Numbered from the stretch's first letter, positions 35,160 to 45,872 are shown. The stretch: 64,000 bases of DNA from Pseudoalteromonas lipolytica (GCF_900116435.1 NZ_FPAZ01000008.1:180033-244032); one strand, 5' to 3'. The notes: generated from the sequence alone by a model not told the origin. Translations and numbers: made by a program.

Positions 35160-35651
35160 ATGTTTGATATCCATTTACGTGCTGGGCAACCGGGTGACGA
35201 GCAATTTATTCTCAGTCTTTTAAATCAACCCTCTTTTATCAAATACATCGGTGATAAGCAGATTAAAACGTTGGCACAAGCACAGCATTATATTCAACAG
35301 ACCTTTATTAACAGCCACCAGCAGTTCGGTTTTGGCAGTTATGTTGTTTGTTTAGCGGATGGCACAGCGATAGGAATGGTGGGCTTGTTTCAGCGTGACG
35401 CACTGGCTATTCCAGATTTAGGGTTTGCTTTGTTAGCTGAGTATGAAGGGCAGGGAATTACCACCCGTGCGGCTGGTTTATTGTTAGCAAAAACGCACGT
35501 TAAGGCACTTGGAGTATTGGTGGCAATTACGTCACAAACAAATAGTGCATCGCAAAAGGTACTACAAAAACTCGGATTTGAGCAGGTGGGTGATGTCATT
35601 ATTAATGACGATCACCAACCACTTACTTTACTTTTAAAGAGCAAGCTTTGA
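35160..35651 (+). CDS. GNAT-family N-acetyltransferase (RimJ/RimL type)
   Basis: The 163-residue acetyltransferase has the GNAT core: AIGMVGLFQRD, PDLGFALLAEYEGQGITTRAAGLLL as the acetyl-CoA loop, and NSASQKVLQKLGFEQVG near the end. Closest to RimJ/RimL-like N-acetyltransferases. Its 3' end overlaps the converging pqiC gene by 18 bases. Confidence 0.9.
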   Translation: MFDIHLRAGQPGDEQFILSLLNQPSFIKYIGDKQIKTLAQAQHYIQQTFINSHQQFGFGSYVVCLADGTAIGMVGLFQRDALAIPDLGFALLAEYEGQGITTRAAGLLLAKTHVKALGVLVAITSQTNSASQKVLQKLGFEQVGDVIINDDHQPLTLLLKSKL

Positions 35652-36251
35652 GAGTTCATCGCCTACTTGTTGATTCACTTTAAGCCACGTCGTCTCAAGT
35701 GTTGCAACGAGCCCTTCATAATCATTATCGTGTAAAGGTGTTAGCTCGTTAAAGTAGTTAACAGCCTTTATTTTTCGACCAGTCTCTGGTGTTGTGTAAT
35801 ATAAACGCCAAAGACCTGCGATATTTGCGTTACCTTTTTCGTCGCCATTAAAGTGATGAAGTTCGTATTCAAGCTCGTAGTAACGTTGTTGATCGACATC
35901 GGTAATAACCGGTAATCCTTTTATTACCATCCAGTTTGTCAGCTGTGTGTATAGTTGCAGATGCGCACTGGCTGTCAGCATTAAGTCAGGCGATTCACTC
36001 CACAGGTGATAATTTGCTGCGTTAACACGGTTATTATCGAGAACCATTGCAATACCGCGATTATTCAGTGCGCCTCGCAATTGAACAGTATTAACTCTTA
36101 GCTGAACGTGTGTATTGTCACTCGAACGCTTCATAGCCACGATTGGCTGCGAAAACTGATAATACTCGATGGTTGAGAATGACGTTTGGCTACAACCAAC
36201 TAACAGTAATGCTGCGCCTAAACTAAATAAAGCGAGATGTTTATTGTTCAT
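35634..36251 (-). CDS. pqiC: PqiC-like outer-membrane lipoprotein
   Basis: The 205-residue lipoprotein (lipobox LVGC, Cys about 20) is the ABC-type transport auxiliary (YmbA/PqiC) family: YYQFSQP start, VQLRGALNNRGIAMVL, and a long AHLQLYTQL strand. PqiC docks PqiB needles at the outer membrane for lipid transport. Last gene of pqiABC; its ATG overlaps the pqiB stop by one base. The 3' end overlaps the GNAT gene. Confidence 0.85.
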   Translation of the reverse strand: MNNKHLALFSLGAALLLVGCSQTSFSTIEYYQFSQPIVAMKRSSDNTHVQLRVNTVQLRGALNNRGIAMVLDNNRVNAANYHLWSESPDLMLTASAHLQLYTQLTNWMVIKGLPVITDVDQQRYYELEYELHHFNGDEKGNANIAGLWRLYYTTPETGRKIKAVNYFNELTPLHDNDYEGLVATLETTWLKVNQQVGDELSKLAL

Positions 36252-37906
36252 TATTGTTTCCTCGGAGTGGGATCAGCTGGGAGTTCTTTATCAAAAATCA
36301 GCATGTTAGGCTGTTGATTCAAACCTCGGGTAAGTGGCTGTAGCTCTTCACTTAAGCGCTTAAATTCTGACAAGGTTGTTTGTAATTGCTGGTGGAATGT
36401 TGAGCCTTGCTCATAACTTGCCATTGTTTTTTCGAATTGTTTCATGGTTTTATCAAATTGCTGCATGCTCTTGGTCATTTCAGCAAAGTTTCGATTAATA
36501 TCACCGGGTAAATCTTGGGTATCTTGTTTATTAAGAAGATCCCGCATGTCATGAGCGAGCGCTTGGTATTCTGAAAAGGTCTCTTGCATTTGCGCTAAAC
36601 TGTCTTCAATTTTTAAATTATTCACTTTATTAAGCACATCAGACACTTGGTCTGCAAGCACCGTGATACCACTCGATACACTCGGGAAAACAGTATACTC
36701 AGCAATCGTTGTGAGTTCTGCAGGCTTCGCGTTGTCGTAAATATCAAGATCAACGTACACCGCACCCGTTAGTAAGTTGCCTGGTTTTAAGGAGGCGCGC
36801 AGACCATTTTTAATCCAGCCGTTGAGGCTTGAATGCCAAAACTCTCGTGCCGCTGCACTGTCATGATAAAGCCGCCCGTATTCAATTTTTATGAGCGCAG
36901 GAACGGCTGTGTTATCGGTTCGAAAGTGGGCAGGTTTACCGTTTATGATGACACTGGCGGGTGCCTCAACCACACTGCCTATTCGCATTCCTCTGTATTC
37001 TACTGGAGCGCCGGCTCTAAGGCCTCGAATTGATTGCTCAAAGTCTATTAAGTAGTAATCAAAATCATAAAAACGCTCTTCTAAAGCTGCTTTATAGCTA
37101 TCACTTAACGAGAAGCTATGCCCATTGCTGGCTACTTCACCGGGGGCTTGCTGCTCTGGTCTACCGACAGAGATACCGCCTTTCAGCAGTTTACTTAAAG
37201 AGCCTGTGTTAACATTTATACCATCGGCAGAAAGATCAATTTCAATGCCTGAGTTAACCCAAAAAATGGAGTTGAGTGTTATTAAGTTCTGGTACGGTTC
37301 GTTAATAAAAATACCGTATTTCATTGCCTGATTTTTCCAGTCAAATGTGGCTGTTTCTATTTGACCTATTTTATAATCTTTAAAATAGATGCCCGTACTC
37401 ACATCAAGCACTTCAGCGTTGTAGCTCAGTAAAGTAAAACGTCCGCCTTTGACATCTTTGCCAATTAATGCCGGTTCTTCTTGTAACTCAAATTTTTCAG
37501 TGAGTTTTTTACTTTCGCCAGGAGAGAATTCTAAGTAAACGCCAGAAAGTAGCGTGCTCATGCCGCTGATACCTGTATCATCAATGCGCGGCTTTACAAC
37601 CCAAATTTTGGCATCTTCGGTGAGTAAGTCTTCGTAATGTTTATCTATTTGAGCGCGAGCAATAACACTGTTTTGTTTGTCGGAGAGTCTAACATGATCG
37701 ATTTGGCCTATTTTTACACTGCGAACTTTAATCTCTGTTTTACCAGCTACAATACCCTCCGCATGGGGCATTTTAATAAAGACGGTTGTCCCTTTATTTA
37801 CTTGATATTGATATAACATCCATGCACCAATTAGCAAGGCAATAACGGGAATGATCCAAATTGCCGATATATTGGGCGCTGTTTTTATTTTAGCGGTTTC
37901 GCTCAT
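36251..37906 (-). CDS. pqiB: PqiB, MCE-domain lipid transport protein
   Basis: The 551-residue protein has one N-terminal membrane anchor (about 15-33) and three MlaD/MCE domains (roughly 40-135, 155-250 and 285-390). A long helical C-terminal segment with coiled-coil heptads (about 410-530) forms the needle in PqiB. It bridges inner and outer membranes for lipid traffic. Starts by ATGA overlap with pqiA; one-base overlap with pqiC. Confidence 0.92.
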   Translation of the reverse strand: MSETAKIKTAPNISAIWIIPVIALLIGAWMLYQYQVNKGTTVFIKMPHAEGIVAGKTEIKVRSVKIGQIDHVRLSDKQNSVIARAQIDKHYEDLLTEDAKIWVVKPRIDDTGISGMSTLLSGVYLEFSPGESKKLTEKFELQEEPALIGKDVKGGRFTLLSYNAEVLDVSTGIYFKDYKIGQIETATFDWKNQAMKYGIFINEPYQNLITLNSIFWVNSGIEIDLSADGINVNTGSLSKLLKGGISVGRPEQQAPGEVASNGHSFSLSDSYKAALEERFYDFDYYLIDFEQSIRGLRAGAPVEYRGMRIGSVVEAPASVIINGKPAHFRTDNTAVPALIKIEYGRLYHDSAAAREFWHSSLNGWIKNGLRASLKPGNLLTGAVYVDLDIYDNAKPAELTTIAEYTVFPSVSSGITVLADQVSDVLNKVNNLKIEDSLAQMQETFSEYQALAHDMRDLLNKQDTQDLPGDINRNFAEMTKSMQQFDKTMKQFEKTMASYEQGSTFHQQLQTTLSEFKRLSEELQPLTRGLNQQPNMLIFDKELPADPTPRKQ

Positions 37907-39141
37907 ACCAAGGTCTCTTGTTTCGCTGTTTTTAAGTTTTCAGGGTTATCCCACAATAGTCGTGGATCAAATGCATGGGCTGCTAACATTTGGCAGATCA
38001 CCATGGTTGTAAAAAAGACGGTGCCGATACCGGGTGTCACTGACATTAAGTTTCCTAGTTGTACTAAGGCTACTAAAATAGCGACAACAAATACATCTAT
38101 CATTGACCATTTACCAATAAACTCAGTTAATTGATAAATTCGAGTGTAACTTTTTGTTTGTCTATTCGCTGGCCGTGCCACCATAAAACATAAAAAACTC
38201 ATTACCAATGCTTTAGCCAAAGGCACGACTACACTGGCTAAAAATATAATCATTGCAATAGGGTAGGAGCCACTGTTCCATAAAATCATCACACCGCCAA
38301 TTAATGTCGACGGGGTTTCATCACCTAGGCTCGTTGTGTACATAATGGGAAAAATATTGGCAGGAATATAACACGCGATAGACGTTATTAACCAAGCTGC
38401 CGCTTTTTGAACACTATACGGGTTACGAGTGAAGGTTTTAGATTCACAACGCACGCAAATATCTGTGTCTCCTAACTGGCCACAAACATGGCATGCACGC
38501 AAGCCTTGATCGATGGCCCTGGTGTTAGGCTTTGTTTGTTCGATGTAAACTGGGGGTTTGATTTGTTGCCATAAAGCGTGCTTGTTGAGCTTTGCTATCG
38601 CGCTTACATAGCAGATAACAAAGGCGGCATACGAGTAAAAGCTGACACCAAATTCAATATCAGCCATCGACATTATTTTAACCATACTGACCATGACACC
38701 AATTAAGAAAATTTCAGACATGATCCAAGGTTCTAAAGCAAAGGTCATTTTTAACAGTCGTTTACCCCATAAATAGGGCAATGCCTTTAGTAACCCTAAG
38801 TGCAGAGGAATAATCAGTAAAAGTAAAAACATCGGTAAGCCGATGATGCTTACATCGATAAAGAGGCCTAGAAAGTCACTGTCGTAATTAAATAATATTC
38901 GCGCAGCATCAGGCAGCGTAATTGTTTGCGTTATGCCACTGCTGGTAAATGATAAGAATGGGTAAAACATACTGCTTAATAGCATCACAATGGCGCTTAA
39001 GCTCAGTGCAACAATGTGGCTATCTTGATTTGCTTGTGAAGATAACAGCTTTGTATTGCAATGCGGGCAGACTGCTAATTGTTTTGCTTTAAGGTCTGGG
39101 ATCTCAATGACATGATCACAACTTGGGCATGCTGTTTGCAA
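37903..39141 (-). CDS. pqiA: PqiA, paraquat-inducible protein A
   Basis: The 412-residue inner-membrane protein has two PqiA domains, each opening with a zinc-ribbon: CPSCD...CPHC near residues 5-26 and CHVCG...CVRC near 210-228, each followed by four membrane segments. It is the cytoplasmic-membrane partner of PqiB. The start is TTG at 39141: an in-frame stop lies 5 codons upstream and no ATG precedes the first zinc ribbon. First gene of pqiABC. Confidence 0.9.
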   Translation of the reverse strand: MQTACPSCDHVIEIPDLKAKQLAVCPHCNTKLLSSQANQDSHIVALSLSAIVMLLSSMFYPFLSFTSSGITQTITLPDAARILFNYDSDFLGLFIDVSIIGLPMFLLLLIIPLHLGLLKALPYLWGKRLLKMTFALEPWIMSEIFLIGVMVSMVKIMSMADIEFGVSFYSYAAFVICYVSAIAKLNKHALWQQIKPPVYIEQTKPNTRAIDQGLRACHVCGQLGDTDICVRCESKTFTRNPYSVQKAAAWLITSIACYIPANIFPIMYTTSLGDETPSTLIGGVMILWNSGSYPIAMIIFLASVVVPLAKALVMSFLCFMVARPANRQTKSYTRIYQLTEFIGKWSMIDVFVVAILVALVQLGNLMSVTPGIGTVFFTTMVICQMLAAHAFDPRLLWDNPENLKTAKQETLV

Positions 39142-39280
39142 ACTAAGGGTCTCTTAAACAAGAACTTAATTAATTCTGCATCAATTAAGGCTTAAATACA
39201 AATGCAGAATTGTTTTAAATAAGTTAATATATGTACAGATCTTGAGTGTATTTTATGCAATATGTTGTTTAAGGTGAGCG

Positions 39281-40057
39281 GTGAAGCAATTACTTTTCTT
39301 TTTAATGCTGTGTATTAATTTTAAAGCTTACTGCTTATCTCCTCAATATACTGAGAAGGCGCTCGTGATTGCTGCAAGTGCCTATCTACCTCCTTATATG
39401 ATGGAGCATACCAACAGCGGTATTCAATTAGAAATAGTCAAAGCGGCACTTAAATCACAGGGCATCACTCACCTTGATATTCACTACATGTCGAATAAGC
39501 GTATAGAGCAGCAGCTTATTCAAGGCAAAATAGACATCGCCCTAAATTTTCCTGCCACGGTACATGCTGACGTATATAAAAGTGAGGCATTGCTTTATTA
39601 TCAAAATGTTGCGATTAGTCTAGCTGCCAGCGAGTTTACAATTAATAGCGTGTACGACCTTGCAGGTAAAAGTGTGTTGGCTTTTCAAAATGCGACAAAC
39701 TTTATCGAACCGCCCTTTAAATCAATTACTCATATTTTACGCTCTTACGACGAAGTGATAAACCAAGAGGCACAGGTTGATCATTTAATGAAAGGCTGGG
39801 TCGATGTCATTATTCTAGAGCGTCGTGTGTTCTTATATTATCTAGAAAAATACAAGCAATCAGCCAAGCATCTTCCTTTTGTGGTCCACCCTATTTTCCA
39901 ACGTGCGCCAAGACCCGCTTTTTTCAACAATAAGGCACTTAAAGAGACCTTTAATATTGGCCTTGGAAAAATAATTGATTCAGGCGAATATCAAGCGATT
40001 ATTCGCCTTGATGGTACTGAGTACGCAAAGCTCAGCACCGATAAGTTAAGCAAATAA
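39281..40057 (+). CDS. Periplasmic solute-binding protein, SBP_bac_3 type
   Basis: The 258-residue exported protein has a signal peptide (about 1-17) and an amino-acid-binding-protein-like domain: LVIAASAYLPPYMMEHTNSGIQLEIVKAAL, QGKIDIALNF, DLAGKSVLAFQNAT and GWVDVIILERRVF. No ABC permease or ATPase adjoins. GTG start with AAGGTGAG upstream. The 3' end overlaps the thioesterase gene by 12 bases on the opposite strand. Ligand unknown. Confidence 0.78.
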   Translation: MKQLLFFLMLCINFKAYCLSPQYTEKALVIAASAYLPPYMMEHTNSGIQLEIVKAALKSQGITHLDIHYMSNKRIEQQLIQGKIDIALNFPATVHADVYKSEALLYYQNVAISLAASEFTINSVYDLAGKSVLAFQNATNFIEPPFKSITHILRSYDEVINQEAQVDHLMKGWVDVIILERRVFLYYLEKYKQSAKHLPFVVHPIFQRAPRPAFFNNKALKETFNIGLGKIIDSGEYQAIIRLDGTEYAKLSTDKLSK

Positions 40058-40846
40058 AGCGACAGTTTGGCGACTGAGTGCGATAAGCTTGCCATCTTCA
40101 CGCCAAATGCAGCCATCTTCTAAGCCATAACCCCCTTTACTGTGATGGGTGATTGCTTCATACCCAACCCATGCATCAGGTGCAACTTCGGGCTCATCTA
40201 AAAATTCAATGTACCATGACATACTACTGGCAGGTGCAGGTTGCTTGAACATTTGTAATAATGTCGGCGGCCAGGCATCTGTTAGCGCAATAATATGTGC
40301 CTCAGCCATTTGCGAAGGCCCCTGTTTAAACTTCATCCAGCCACCAAGGTGTGAGGTATCGGCAGCAGAAAATGGCATATTACCATCTTGCAAACACAGC
40401 GATACGTGTTGGAAAAACGCAGGCATCATTCCTTCTTTATAAGGGAGGATGAATCGCTCATCTACCGGTTTGAGTTGCATTATTTTACTCACATCAACGC
40501 GTACCGCTGATTCTCGATTGGCTCCAAAGCAGGCTTGGGTTATCACGCATACGTCACCATTTTGAATGACTTTGGCAAGTACTTGTGCGCTGTTTTTACC
40601 TTCGCGCAATACCTCAACATCAATGGAAAAATCAGTATCAGCCAATAATGGCCCTACAAAGTTGGTGCTCAGTGATAATAAACGACGCGAGCCATCAATA
40701 TGCTGACGCATAGCTTGATATAATAAAGCGGCCGATAACCCCCCAAACGCGGTACGACCCTGACACCAGTTTTCGGGGAATTGCATGACTTTGGTTTTAT
40801 CTTTACCAAGCTCACTGGCTTTAGCGAGTAATTGTTCAAAATGCAT
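40046..40846 (-). CDS. Acyl-CoA thioesterase-like double-hotdog protein
   Basis: The 266-residue protein resembles the TesB-like thioesterase family: WCQGRTAFGGLSAALLYQAM and LLSLSTNFVGPLLADTDFSIDVEVLREGKN in the N-terminal hotdog, SMSWYIEFLD and WVGYEAITHHSKGGYGLEDGCIW in the second. It should hydrolyse acyl-CoA. The ATG at 40846 has AAGGA 5 bases upstream. Lies just upstream of, and divergent from, dnaK. Confidence 0.85.
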   Translation of the reverse strand: MHFEQLLAKASELGKDKTKVMQFPENWCQGRTAFGGLSAALLYQAMRQHIDGSRRLLSLSTNFVGPLLADTDFSIDVEVLREGKNSAQVLAKVIQNGDVCVITQACFGANRESAVRVDVSKIMQLKPVDERFILPYKEGMMPAFFQHVSLCLQDGNMPFSAADTSHLGGWMKFKQGPSQMAEAHIIALTDAWPPTLLQMFKQPAPASSMSWYIEFLDEPEVAPDAWVGYEAITHHSKGGYGLEDGCIWREDGKLIALSRQTVALFA

Positions 40847-41010
40847 AAATATCCTTAACATTTATTATTATGTCGTTGGTTATAGCACAGTAAAAGTCAT
40901 CAGACCAGTTTGTTTGGCACGCCGTTTGGCTTAGAAACCGGCGGTTTTTGCGGAAAAAGTATGCATTTAGAAAATATTTCAAAAAAAAGTAAATTTTTTT
41001 CATTTTTATA

Positions 41011-41040
41011 GTTGAATTCAGTTTGCTGCACCCCTATTTA
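41011..41040 (+). promoter_or_regulatory. Sigma-32 heat-shock promoter of dnaK
   Basis: GTTGAA (41011-41016), 14 bases, CCCCTATTTA (41031-41040) closely match the heat-shock consensus (CTTGAA, CCCCAT-T) at the right spacing. It is 46 bases before dnaK. Confidence 0.8.
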
Positions 41041-41085
41041 CTAGTCATCGAACGTTTTAACGAATTTTGAAGTTGGAGAAGATTC

Positions 41086-43005
41086 ATGGGTAGAATTATT
41101 GGAATCGATTTAGGTACTACTAACTCTTGTGTAGCAGTACTAGACGGTGATAAAGCACGCGTAATTGAAAACGCGGAAGGCGATCGCACAACACCATCGA
41201 TCATTGCATACACGCAAGACGGTGAAACATTAGTTGGTCAACCTGCAAAACGCCAAGCAGTAACAAACCCAACTAACACATTATTTGCTATCAAGCGTCT
41301 AATTGGTCGTCGCTTTGAAGATGAAGAAGTGCAACGCGATATCGGCATCATGCCTTTTAAAATTGTAAAGGCTGATAACGGTGACGCATGGGTTGAAGCA
41401 CGCGGTGAAAAACGTGCTGCACCACAAATCTCTGCTGAAGTACTGAAGAAAATGAAGAAAACAGCAGAAGACTTCTTAGGCGAAGCGGTTACTGAAGCGG
41501 TAATCACTGTACCTGCTTACTTCAATGACTCACAACGTCAAGCAACGAAAGATGCGGGTCGTATCGCAGGTCTTGAAGTAAAACGTATCATCAATGAGCC
41601 AACAGCCGCTGCACTTGCATACGGTATGGACAAAAACAAAGGTGAAAACGTTGTTGCAGTTTACGACTTAGGTGGCGGTACTTTCGATATCTCAATCATC
41701 GAGATTGACGAAGTTGAAGGCGAGCACACATTTGAAGTACTTGCGACTAATGGTGACACACACCTAGGTGGTGAAGACTTTGATAACCGTGTCATCAACT
41801 ACTTGGTTGAAGAGTTCAAGAAAGATCAAGGCATTGACCTTAAAAATGATCCTCTTGCAATGCAACGTGTTAAAGAAGCAGCTGAAAAAGCGAAGATTGA
41901 ACTTTCTTCTGCACAGCAAACAGAAGTTAACTTACCGTATGTGACTGCTGACGCATCAGGTCCTAAGCACATGAACGTGAAAGTAACACGTGCAAAACTT
42001 GAGTCACTGGTTGAAGACTTAGTTACTAAGTCAATCGAGCCACTTAAGCGTGCACTTGCTGATGCTGATTTATCAGTTAGCGACATTAATGACATCATTC
42101 TTGTTGGTGGTCAAACACGTATGCCACTAGTGCAAAAAACGGTTGCTGAGTTCTTTGGTAAAGAACCACGTAAAGACGTTAACCCAGATGAAGCGGTTGC
42201 AGTAGGTGCAGCGATTCAAGGTGGTGTACTTGCAGGTGACGTAAAAGACGTACTACTTCTTGACGTATCTCCGTTATCACTTGGTATCGAGACGATGGGC
42301 CAAGTAATGACGGCGTTAATTGAGAAAAACACGACGATTCCTACTAAGAAATCACAAGTGTTCTCAACAGCGGAAGATAATCAGTCTGCAGTAACGATTC
42401 ACGTGTTACAAGGTGAGCGTAAGCGTGCTAGCGATAACAAATCACTAGGTCAATTTAACCTAGAAGGTATTCGTCCAGCGCAACGTGGTACACCACAAAT
42501 CGAAGTTACTTTCGATGTTGATGCTGACGGTATCTTACACGTATCTGCGAAAGACAAAGATACAGGCAAAGAGCAGAAGATTACTATCCAAGCTTCTTCA
42601 GGTCTAAGCGATGAAGAAGTTGAAAAAATGGTACGTGATGCAGAAGCTCACGCTGAAGAAGACAAGAAATTCGAAGAGCTAGTCGCGACTCGTAACCAAG
42701 CTGATGCAATGGTTCACGGTACACGTAAGCAAATCGAAGAAGCAGGCGATGCATTACCTGCAGAAGATAAAGAAGCAATCGAAGCTGCAGTTTCAGAACT
42801 TGAAGCGGCGATTAAGAGTGACAAGAAAGAAGAGATCGAAGCGAAGACGCAAGCGCTTGCTGAAAAGTCACAAAAGCTTATGGAAATTGCACAAGCTAAA
42901 GCACAACAACAAGGTGGTGCTGACGCAGGTGCACAACAATCTTCTGCTAAGCAAGACGACGATGTTGTTGATGCAGAGTTCGAAGAAGTGAAAGACGACA
43001 AGTAA
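41086..43005 (+). CDS. dnaK: Chaperone DnaK (Hsp70)
   Basis: The 639-residue cytosolic ATP-driven chaperone refolds proteins with DnaJ and GrpE. ATPase motifs: [10 protein letters not shown] at the start, [26 protein letters not shown] and [10 protein letters not shown]. The interdomain linker is [16 protein letters not shown]. Substrate domain and lid follow, and the acidic tail [15 protein letters not shown]. Full family length; GGAGAAG site upstream. The sigma-32-like promoter implies heat induction. dnaJ follows after 192 bp. Confidence 0.98.
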   Translation: MGRIIGIDLGTTNSCVAVLDGDKARVIENAEGDRTTPSIIAYTQDGETLVGQPAKRQAVTNPTNTLFAIKRLIGRRFEDEEVQRDIGIMPFKIVKADNGDAWVEARGEKRAAPQISAEVLKKMKKTAEDFLGEAVTEAVITVPAYFNDSQRQATKDAGRIAGLEVKRIINEPTAAALAYGMDKNKGENVVAVYDLGGGTFDISIIEIDEVEGEHTFEVLATNGDTHLGGEDFDNRVINYLVEEFKKDQGIDLKNDPLAMQRVKEAAEKAKIELSSAQQTEVNLPYVTADASGPKHMNVKVTRAKLESLVEDLVTKSIEPLKRALADADLSVSDINDIILVGGQTRMPLVQKTVAEFFGKEPRKDVNPDEAVAVGAAIQGGVLAGDVKDVLLLDVSPLSLGIETMGQVMTALIEKNTTIPTKKSQVFSTAEDNQSAVTIHVLQGERKRASDNKSLGQFNLEGIRPAQRGTPQIEVTFDVDADGILHVSAKDKDTGKEQKITIQASSGLSDEEVEKMVRDAEAHAEEDKKFEELVATRNQADAMVHGTRKQIEEAGDALPAEDKEAIEAAVSELEAAIKSDKKEEIEAKTQALAEKSQKLMEIAQAKAQQQGGADAGAQQSSAKQDDDVVDAEFEEVKDDK

Positions 43006-43077
43006 TTGTTCGTACCGCTTCTGCCTAGCTTAAAAGAGGCTGCTTTATTAGGCCAATTAAGTTAGGATGAATGATTG

Positions 43078-43112
43078 AGGCGCGCCGGCGATTTCGCTTG
43101 ACGCGCCTTTTG
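43078..43112 (+). terminator. Hairpin between dnaK and dnaJ
   Basis: AGGCGCG (43078-43084) pairs with CGCGCCT (43102-43108), followed by TTTT. Probable partial terminator or RNA-processing site that lowers dnaJ relative to dnaK. Confidence 0.65.
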
Positions 43113-43197
43113 CATGTATATGGATGGTAAAGCGATACCCTTTATCGGTTTACTTTCATGCAGTGAAAACTGCAGTAAAAAGAGTAGTGTGATAGAT

Positions 43198-44334
43198 ATG
43201 TCAAAAAGCGATTATTATGAAGTTCTCGGCGTTAGCAAAGATGCCAGCGAACGAGACATCAAAAAAGCGTATAAGCGCTTAGCGATGAAATATCATCCAG
43301 ACCGTACAGCAGGCGATAAAGAACTTGAAACGAAATTCAAGGAAGTAAAAGAAGCCTACGAAGTACTTACTGATGACCAAAAACGTCAAATGTATGACCA
43401 ATATGGTCATGCTGCCTTTGAACAAGGTGGTGGCGGTCATGGCGGTGGCTTTGGTGGTGGTCACGGTGACTTTGGTGATATTTTTGGTGATGTGTTTGGT
43501 GATATTTTCGGTGGCGGTGGTCGTCGTCAATCTCGCCAACAGCGCGGTGCTGATTTACGTTACAACATGGACTTAAGCCTTGAAGAAGCTGTTCGTGGTA
43601 AAGATGTAGAAATTAAAGTACCGACATGGGTAAGTTGTAAACCGTGTGATGGTAGTGGCGCAAAAGCCGGCTCTAAACCAAAAACATGTACAACGTGTCA
43701 TGGTGCAGGCCAAGTGCAAATGCGCCAAGGGTTTTTTGCTGTGCAGCAAACATGTCCTACCTGTCAGGGTACTGGTCAGATTATTTCTGATCCCTGTGAT
43801 AGCTGTCATGGTCAAGGCCGCGTCGAAAAGACTAAAACACTATCAGTTAAAATCCCTGCGGGTGTAGATACGGGTGACCGTATTCGTCTTTCAGGTGAAG
43901 GTGAAGCGGGGATGCATGGTGCCCCTGCGGGTGATCTATATGTTCAAGTCTCTGTTCGTGAACACCCAATTTTCCAACGTGATGGCAATAACCTGTATTG
44001 TGAAGTACCAATTGGTTTCACAACGGCAGCATTAGGTGGCGAAATTGAAGTGCCGACATTAGACGGTCGTGCCAAACTGAAGATCCCAGCAGAAAGCCAA
44101 ACGGGTAAAATGTTCCGTATGCGTGGTAAAGGCGTTAAGTCTGTACGCAGTGGTGCTCAAGGTGACTTAATCTGTAAAGTCGTGATAGAAACGCCTGTTA
44201 ATCTTAATGAACGTCAGCGTGAACTGCTTGAAGAACTTGAGCAAAGCATGGGTAAAGATGGTTCTAAAAATCGCCCAAAAGAAAAAGGTTTCTTTGACGG
44301 TGTGAAGAAATTCTTCGATGATTTAACTAAGTAA
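43198..44334 (+). CDS. dnaJ: Co-chaperone DnaJ (Hsp40)
   Basis: The 378-residue protein has a J-domain (about 4-70) with HPD, a Gly/Phe-rich linker (about 75-110), four CxxCxGxG zinc modules ([32 protein letters not shown]) and a C-terminal substrate domain. It stimulates DnaK ATPase. The start at 43198 gives the canonical [11 protein letters not shown]; the open frame extends 28 codons upstream without homology. Terminator follows. Confidence 0.97.
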   Translation: MSKSDYYEVLGVSKDASERDIKKAYKRLAMKYHPDRTAGDKELETKFKEVKEAYEVLTDDQKRQMYDQYGHAAFEQGGGGHGGGFGGGHGDFGDIFGDVFGDIFGGGGRRQSRQQRGADLRYNMDLSLEEAVRGKDVEIKVPTWVSCKPCDGSGAKAGSKPKTCTTCHGAGQVQMRQGFFAVQQTCPTCQGTGQIISDPCDSCHGQGRVEKTKTLSVKIPAGVDTGDRIRLSGEGEAGMHGAPAGDLYVQVSVREHPIFQRDGNNLYCEVPIGFTTAALGGEIEVPTLDGRAKLKIPAESQTGKMFRMRGKGVKSVRSGAQGDLICKVVIETPVNLNERQRELLEELEQSMGKDGSKNRPKEKGFFDGVKKFFDDLTK

Positions 44335-44358
44335 TTTTAGTTAGCTGAATATAAAAAT

Positions 44359-44384
44359 GGCGCTTATTTTTAAGCGCCTTTTTT
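44359..44384 (+). terminator. Strong terminator after dnaJ
   Basis: GGCGCTTA, TTTT loop, TAAGCGCC, then TTTTTT. It also faces the converging yiaV gene. Confidence 0.93.
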
Positions 44385-44393
44385 ATGCTTGTT

Positions 44394-45524
44394 TTAGTGA
44401 TCTAAGAACAAATAGTTTTGCCAGCTTTTCATTCTGATTAACACTTTTCGCATAACAGAAACATGCTCAAAATGTTCTGAATACACGGCCACTTCGGTAC
44501 TTGTGCCTTGTGGGAGATGATATTCACTCATATCGTCGGTAATTTTCAGTGTCACGATTGCCCGCCCTTCACGTGCAAAAAACTCACTGCCCATTAGTGT
44601 ACCTTGTGCTTGAACTTGTCCTTCACCTATTGCTGGTAGTACATCAACGACTTCACCTGCAAAGGTTTTGCCGGGAATGGCTTTAAAAATAAAATCAGCT
44701 TTATAGCCAGGCTCTAATCTAAGTAATGAATTTTGTCTAAATGCGGCCACGTAACGAGTGTCTTCTTTGTGTACAAAGGTCATCACCGGGCGCAATGGCA
44801 TAGGGACGGCAATCATCCCTGGGCGAAGAGTTAATTGGGTAACGTAACCGTCTGTCGGTGCATAAACACGAGTGCTATCAAGGTTAAACTGTGCTTGTTC
44901 TAAATGGGCCCTGGCTGCGGCTATTTTGGTTTGTTCACCATTAATTTCTGATTCGTACGCAAGCTTCTGACGTAACTCTTGTGCTTGTGACGCTTCGTAG
45001 TTTGCTTTCGCTGCGAGGTAGACTCCTAGTTTATTATCAACTTGGCCTTTTGAATAGGCACCGCTTTTTGCCCCTTTTTCATAGCGTTCGTATTCTTTTT
45101 TACTTCGCTCGAATTCTGCTTTACTCATAAGAGTACTTGCTTGTGCTGACTTATATGCGGCTTCTAACCCTAATACTGATTGCGTCGCATCTTGCAATCC
45201 AGCCATTGCCTCATTTAGTTTTGCTTTATATAAGGTATCATCTAAGCGAAAGAGTAAATCACCTTTTTTAACCGGCTGATTTGCATTTACCGCAACCTCT
45301 TCAACAGTGCCTCTAACATTTGGAACAATGGGGGTGGTTACATAGACACTGCTTGCCATGTTCGAGTGTGGATGATTGTAATTCATCAATAAAATGAGTG
45401 TGCCAATTAAAATGACACCGCCGAGTACAGCGGTTGGCACTGTCCATTTATTTAGGGGGATCTTGAATACTTTAAATATGCCAATACATAGTGCGGTATA
45501 AGATAGTATTAATAGTAAATCCAT
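44394..45524 (-). CDS. yiaV: YiaV-like membrane fusion protein (HlyD family)
   Basis: The 376-residue protein has two N-terminal hydrophobic segments (about 3-18 and 28-47), a biotinyl-lipoyl-like domain (IVPNVRGTVEEVAVNANQPVKKGDLLFRLD), a long alpha-hairpin (about 95-205) and a second lipoyl half (AHLEQAQFNLDSTRVYAPTDGYVTQL). It is the adaptor of an EmrA-like efflux assembly. No pump gene is adjacent; the only partner is the DUF3302 gene 3 bp upstream, matching yiaWV. Confidence 0.85.
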   Translation of the reverse strand: MDLLLILSYTALCIGIFKVFKIPLNKWTVPTAVLGGVILIGTLILLMNYNHPHSNMASSVYVTTPIVPNVRGTVEEVAVNANQPVKKGDLLFRLDDTLYKAKLNEAMAGLQDATQSVLGLEAAYKSAQASTLMSKAEFERSKKEYERYEKGAKSGAYSKGQVDNKLGVYLAAKANYEASQAQELRQKLAYESEINGEQTKIAAARAHLEQAQFNLDSTRVYAPTDGYVTQLTLRPGMIAVPMPLRPVMTFVHKEDTRYVAAFRQNSLLRLEPGYKADFIFKAIPGKTFAGEVVDVLPAIGEGQVQAQGTLMGSEFFAREGRAIVTLKITDDMSEYHLPQGTSTEVAVYSEHFEHVSVMRKVLIRMKSWQNYLFLDH

Positions 45525-45527
45525 ATT

Positions 45528-45872
45528 TTACTTCTCTTTATTATTCGATTGGGCGTTTATTTGTGCCTGTAATGCAGCGACAGTCGCTGACAAGCTAGCT
45601 ACTTTTTCGGCAAGTTCTTCTTGTTCTTTTTGAATTTGGTTAAACCCCCAGCCTCTGTCGTCGCGCCATAAGGTTGCCCACACCCACAGCAAAGGCCATA
45701 ACACATGTAGTGTAAACAAGCTGACCCAGCCAGCATAATGAATGGCATCTTGATGAGGGTGATTACGTTTTTTGGCAATCTCGTAGGGAATATCGTGGAT
45801 GGCTATTACGCCATAAAATATTACTACAGTAACAAACACCAGCATAACTAGTGCAAAGTAGTCTAAAAACAT
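45528..45872 (-). CDS. yiaW: YiaW-like DUF3302 inner-membrane protein
   Basis: The 114-residue protein has an N-terminal membrane helix (about 4-26), the conserved loop HDIPYEIAKKRNHPHQDAIHYAGW, a second helix (about 48-66) and a C-terminal coiled-coil-like helix (about 80-110). DUF3302/YiaW of unknown function co-occurs with YiaV-type adaptors. First gene of the two-gene operon. Confidence 0.85.
   Translation of the reverse strand: MFLDYFALVMLVFVTVVIFYGVIAIHDIPYEIAKKRNHPHQDAIHYAGWVSLFTLHVLWPLLWVWATLWRDDRGWGFNQIQKEQEELAEKVASLSATVAALQAQINAQSNNKEK

Noticed and set aside
42714..43001. Ser/Ala-rich frame antisense to the dnaK 3' end
   Set aside because: Low-complexity shadow of the DnaK coding strand.
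43114..43197. 28-residue extension of DnaJ
   Set aside because: The J-domain starts canonically at 43198 and the extension has no homology look.
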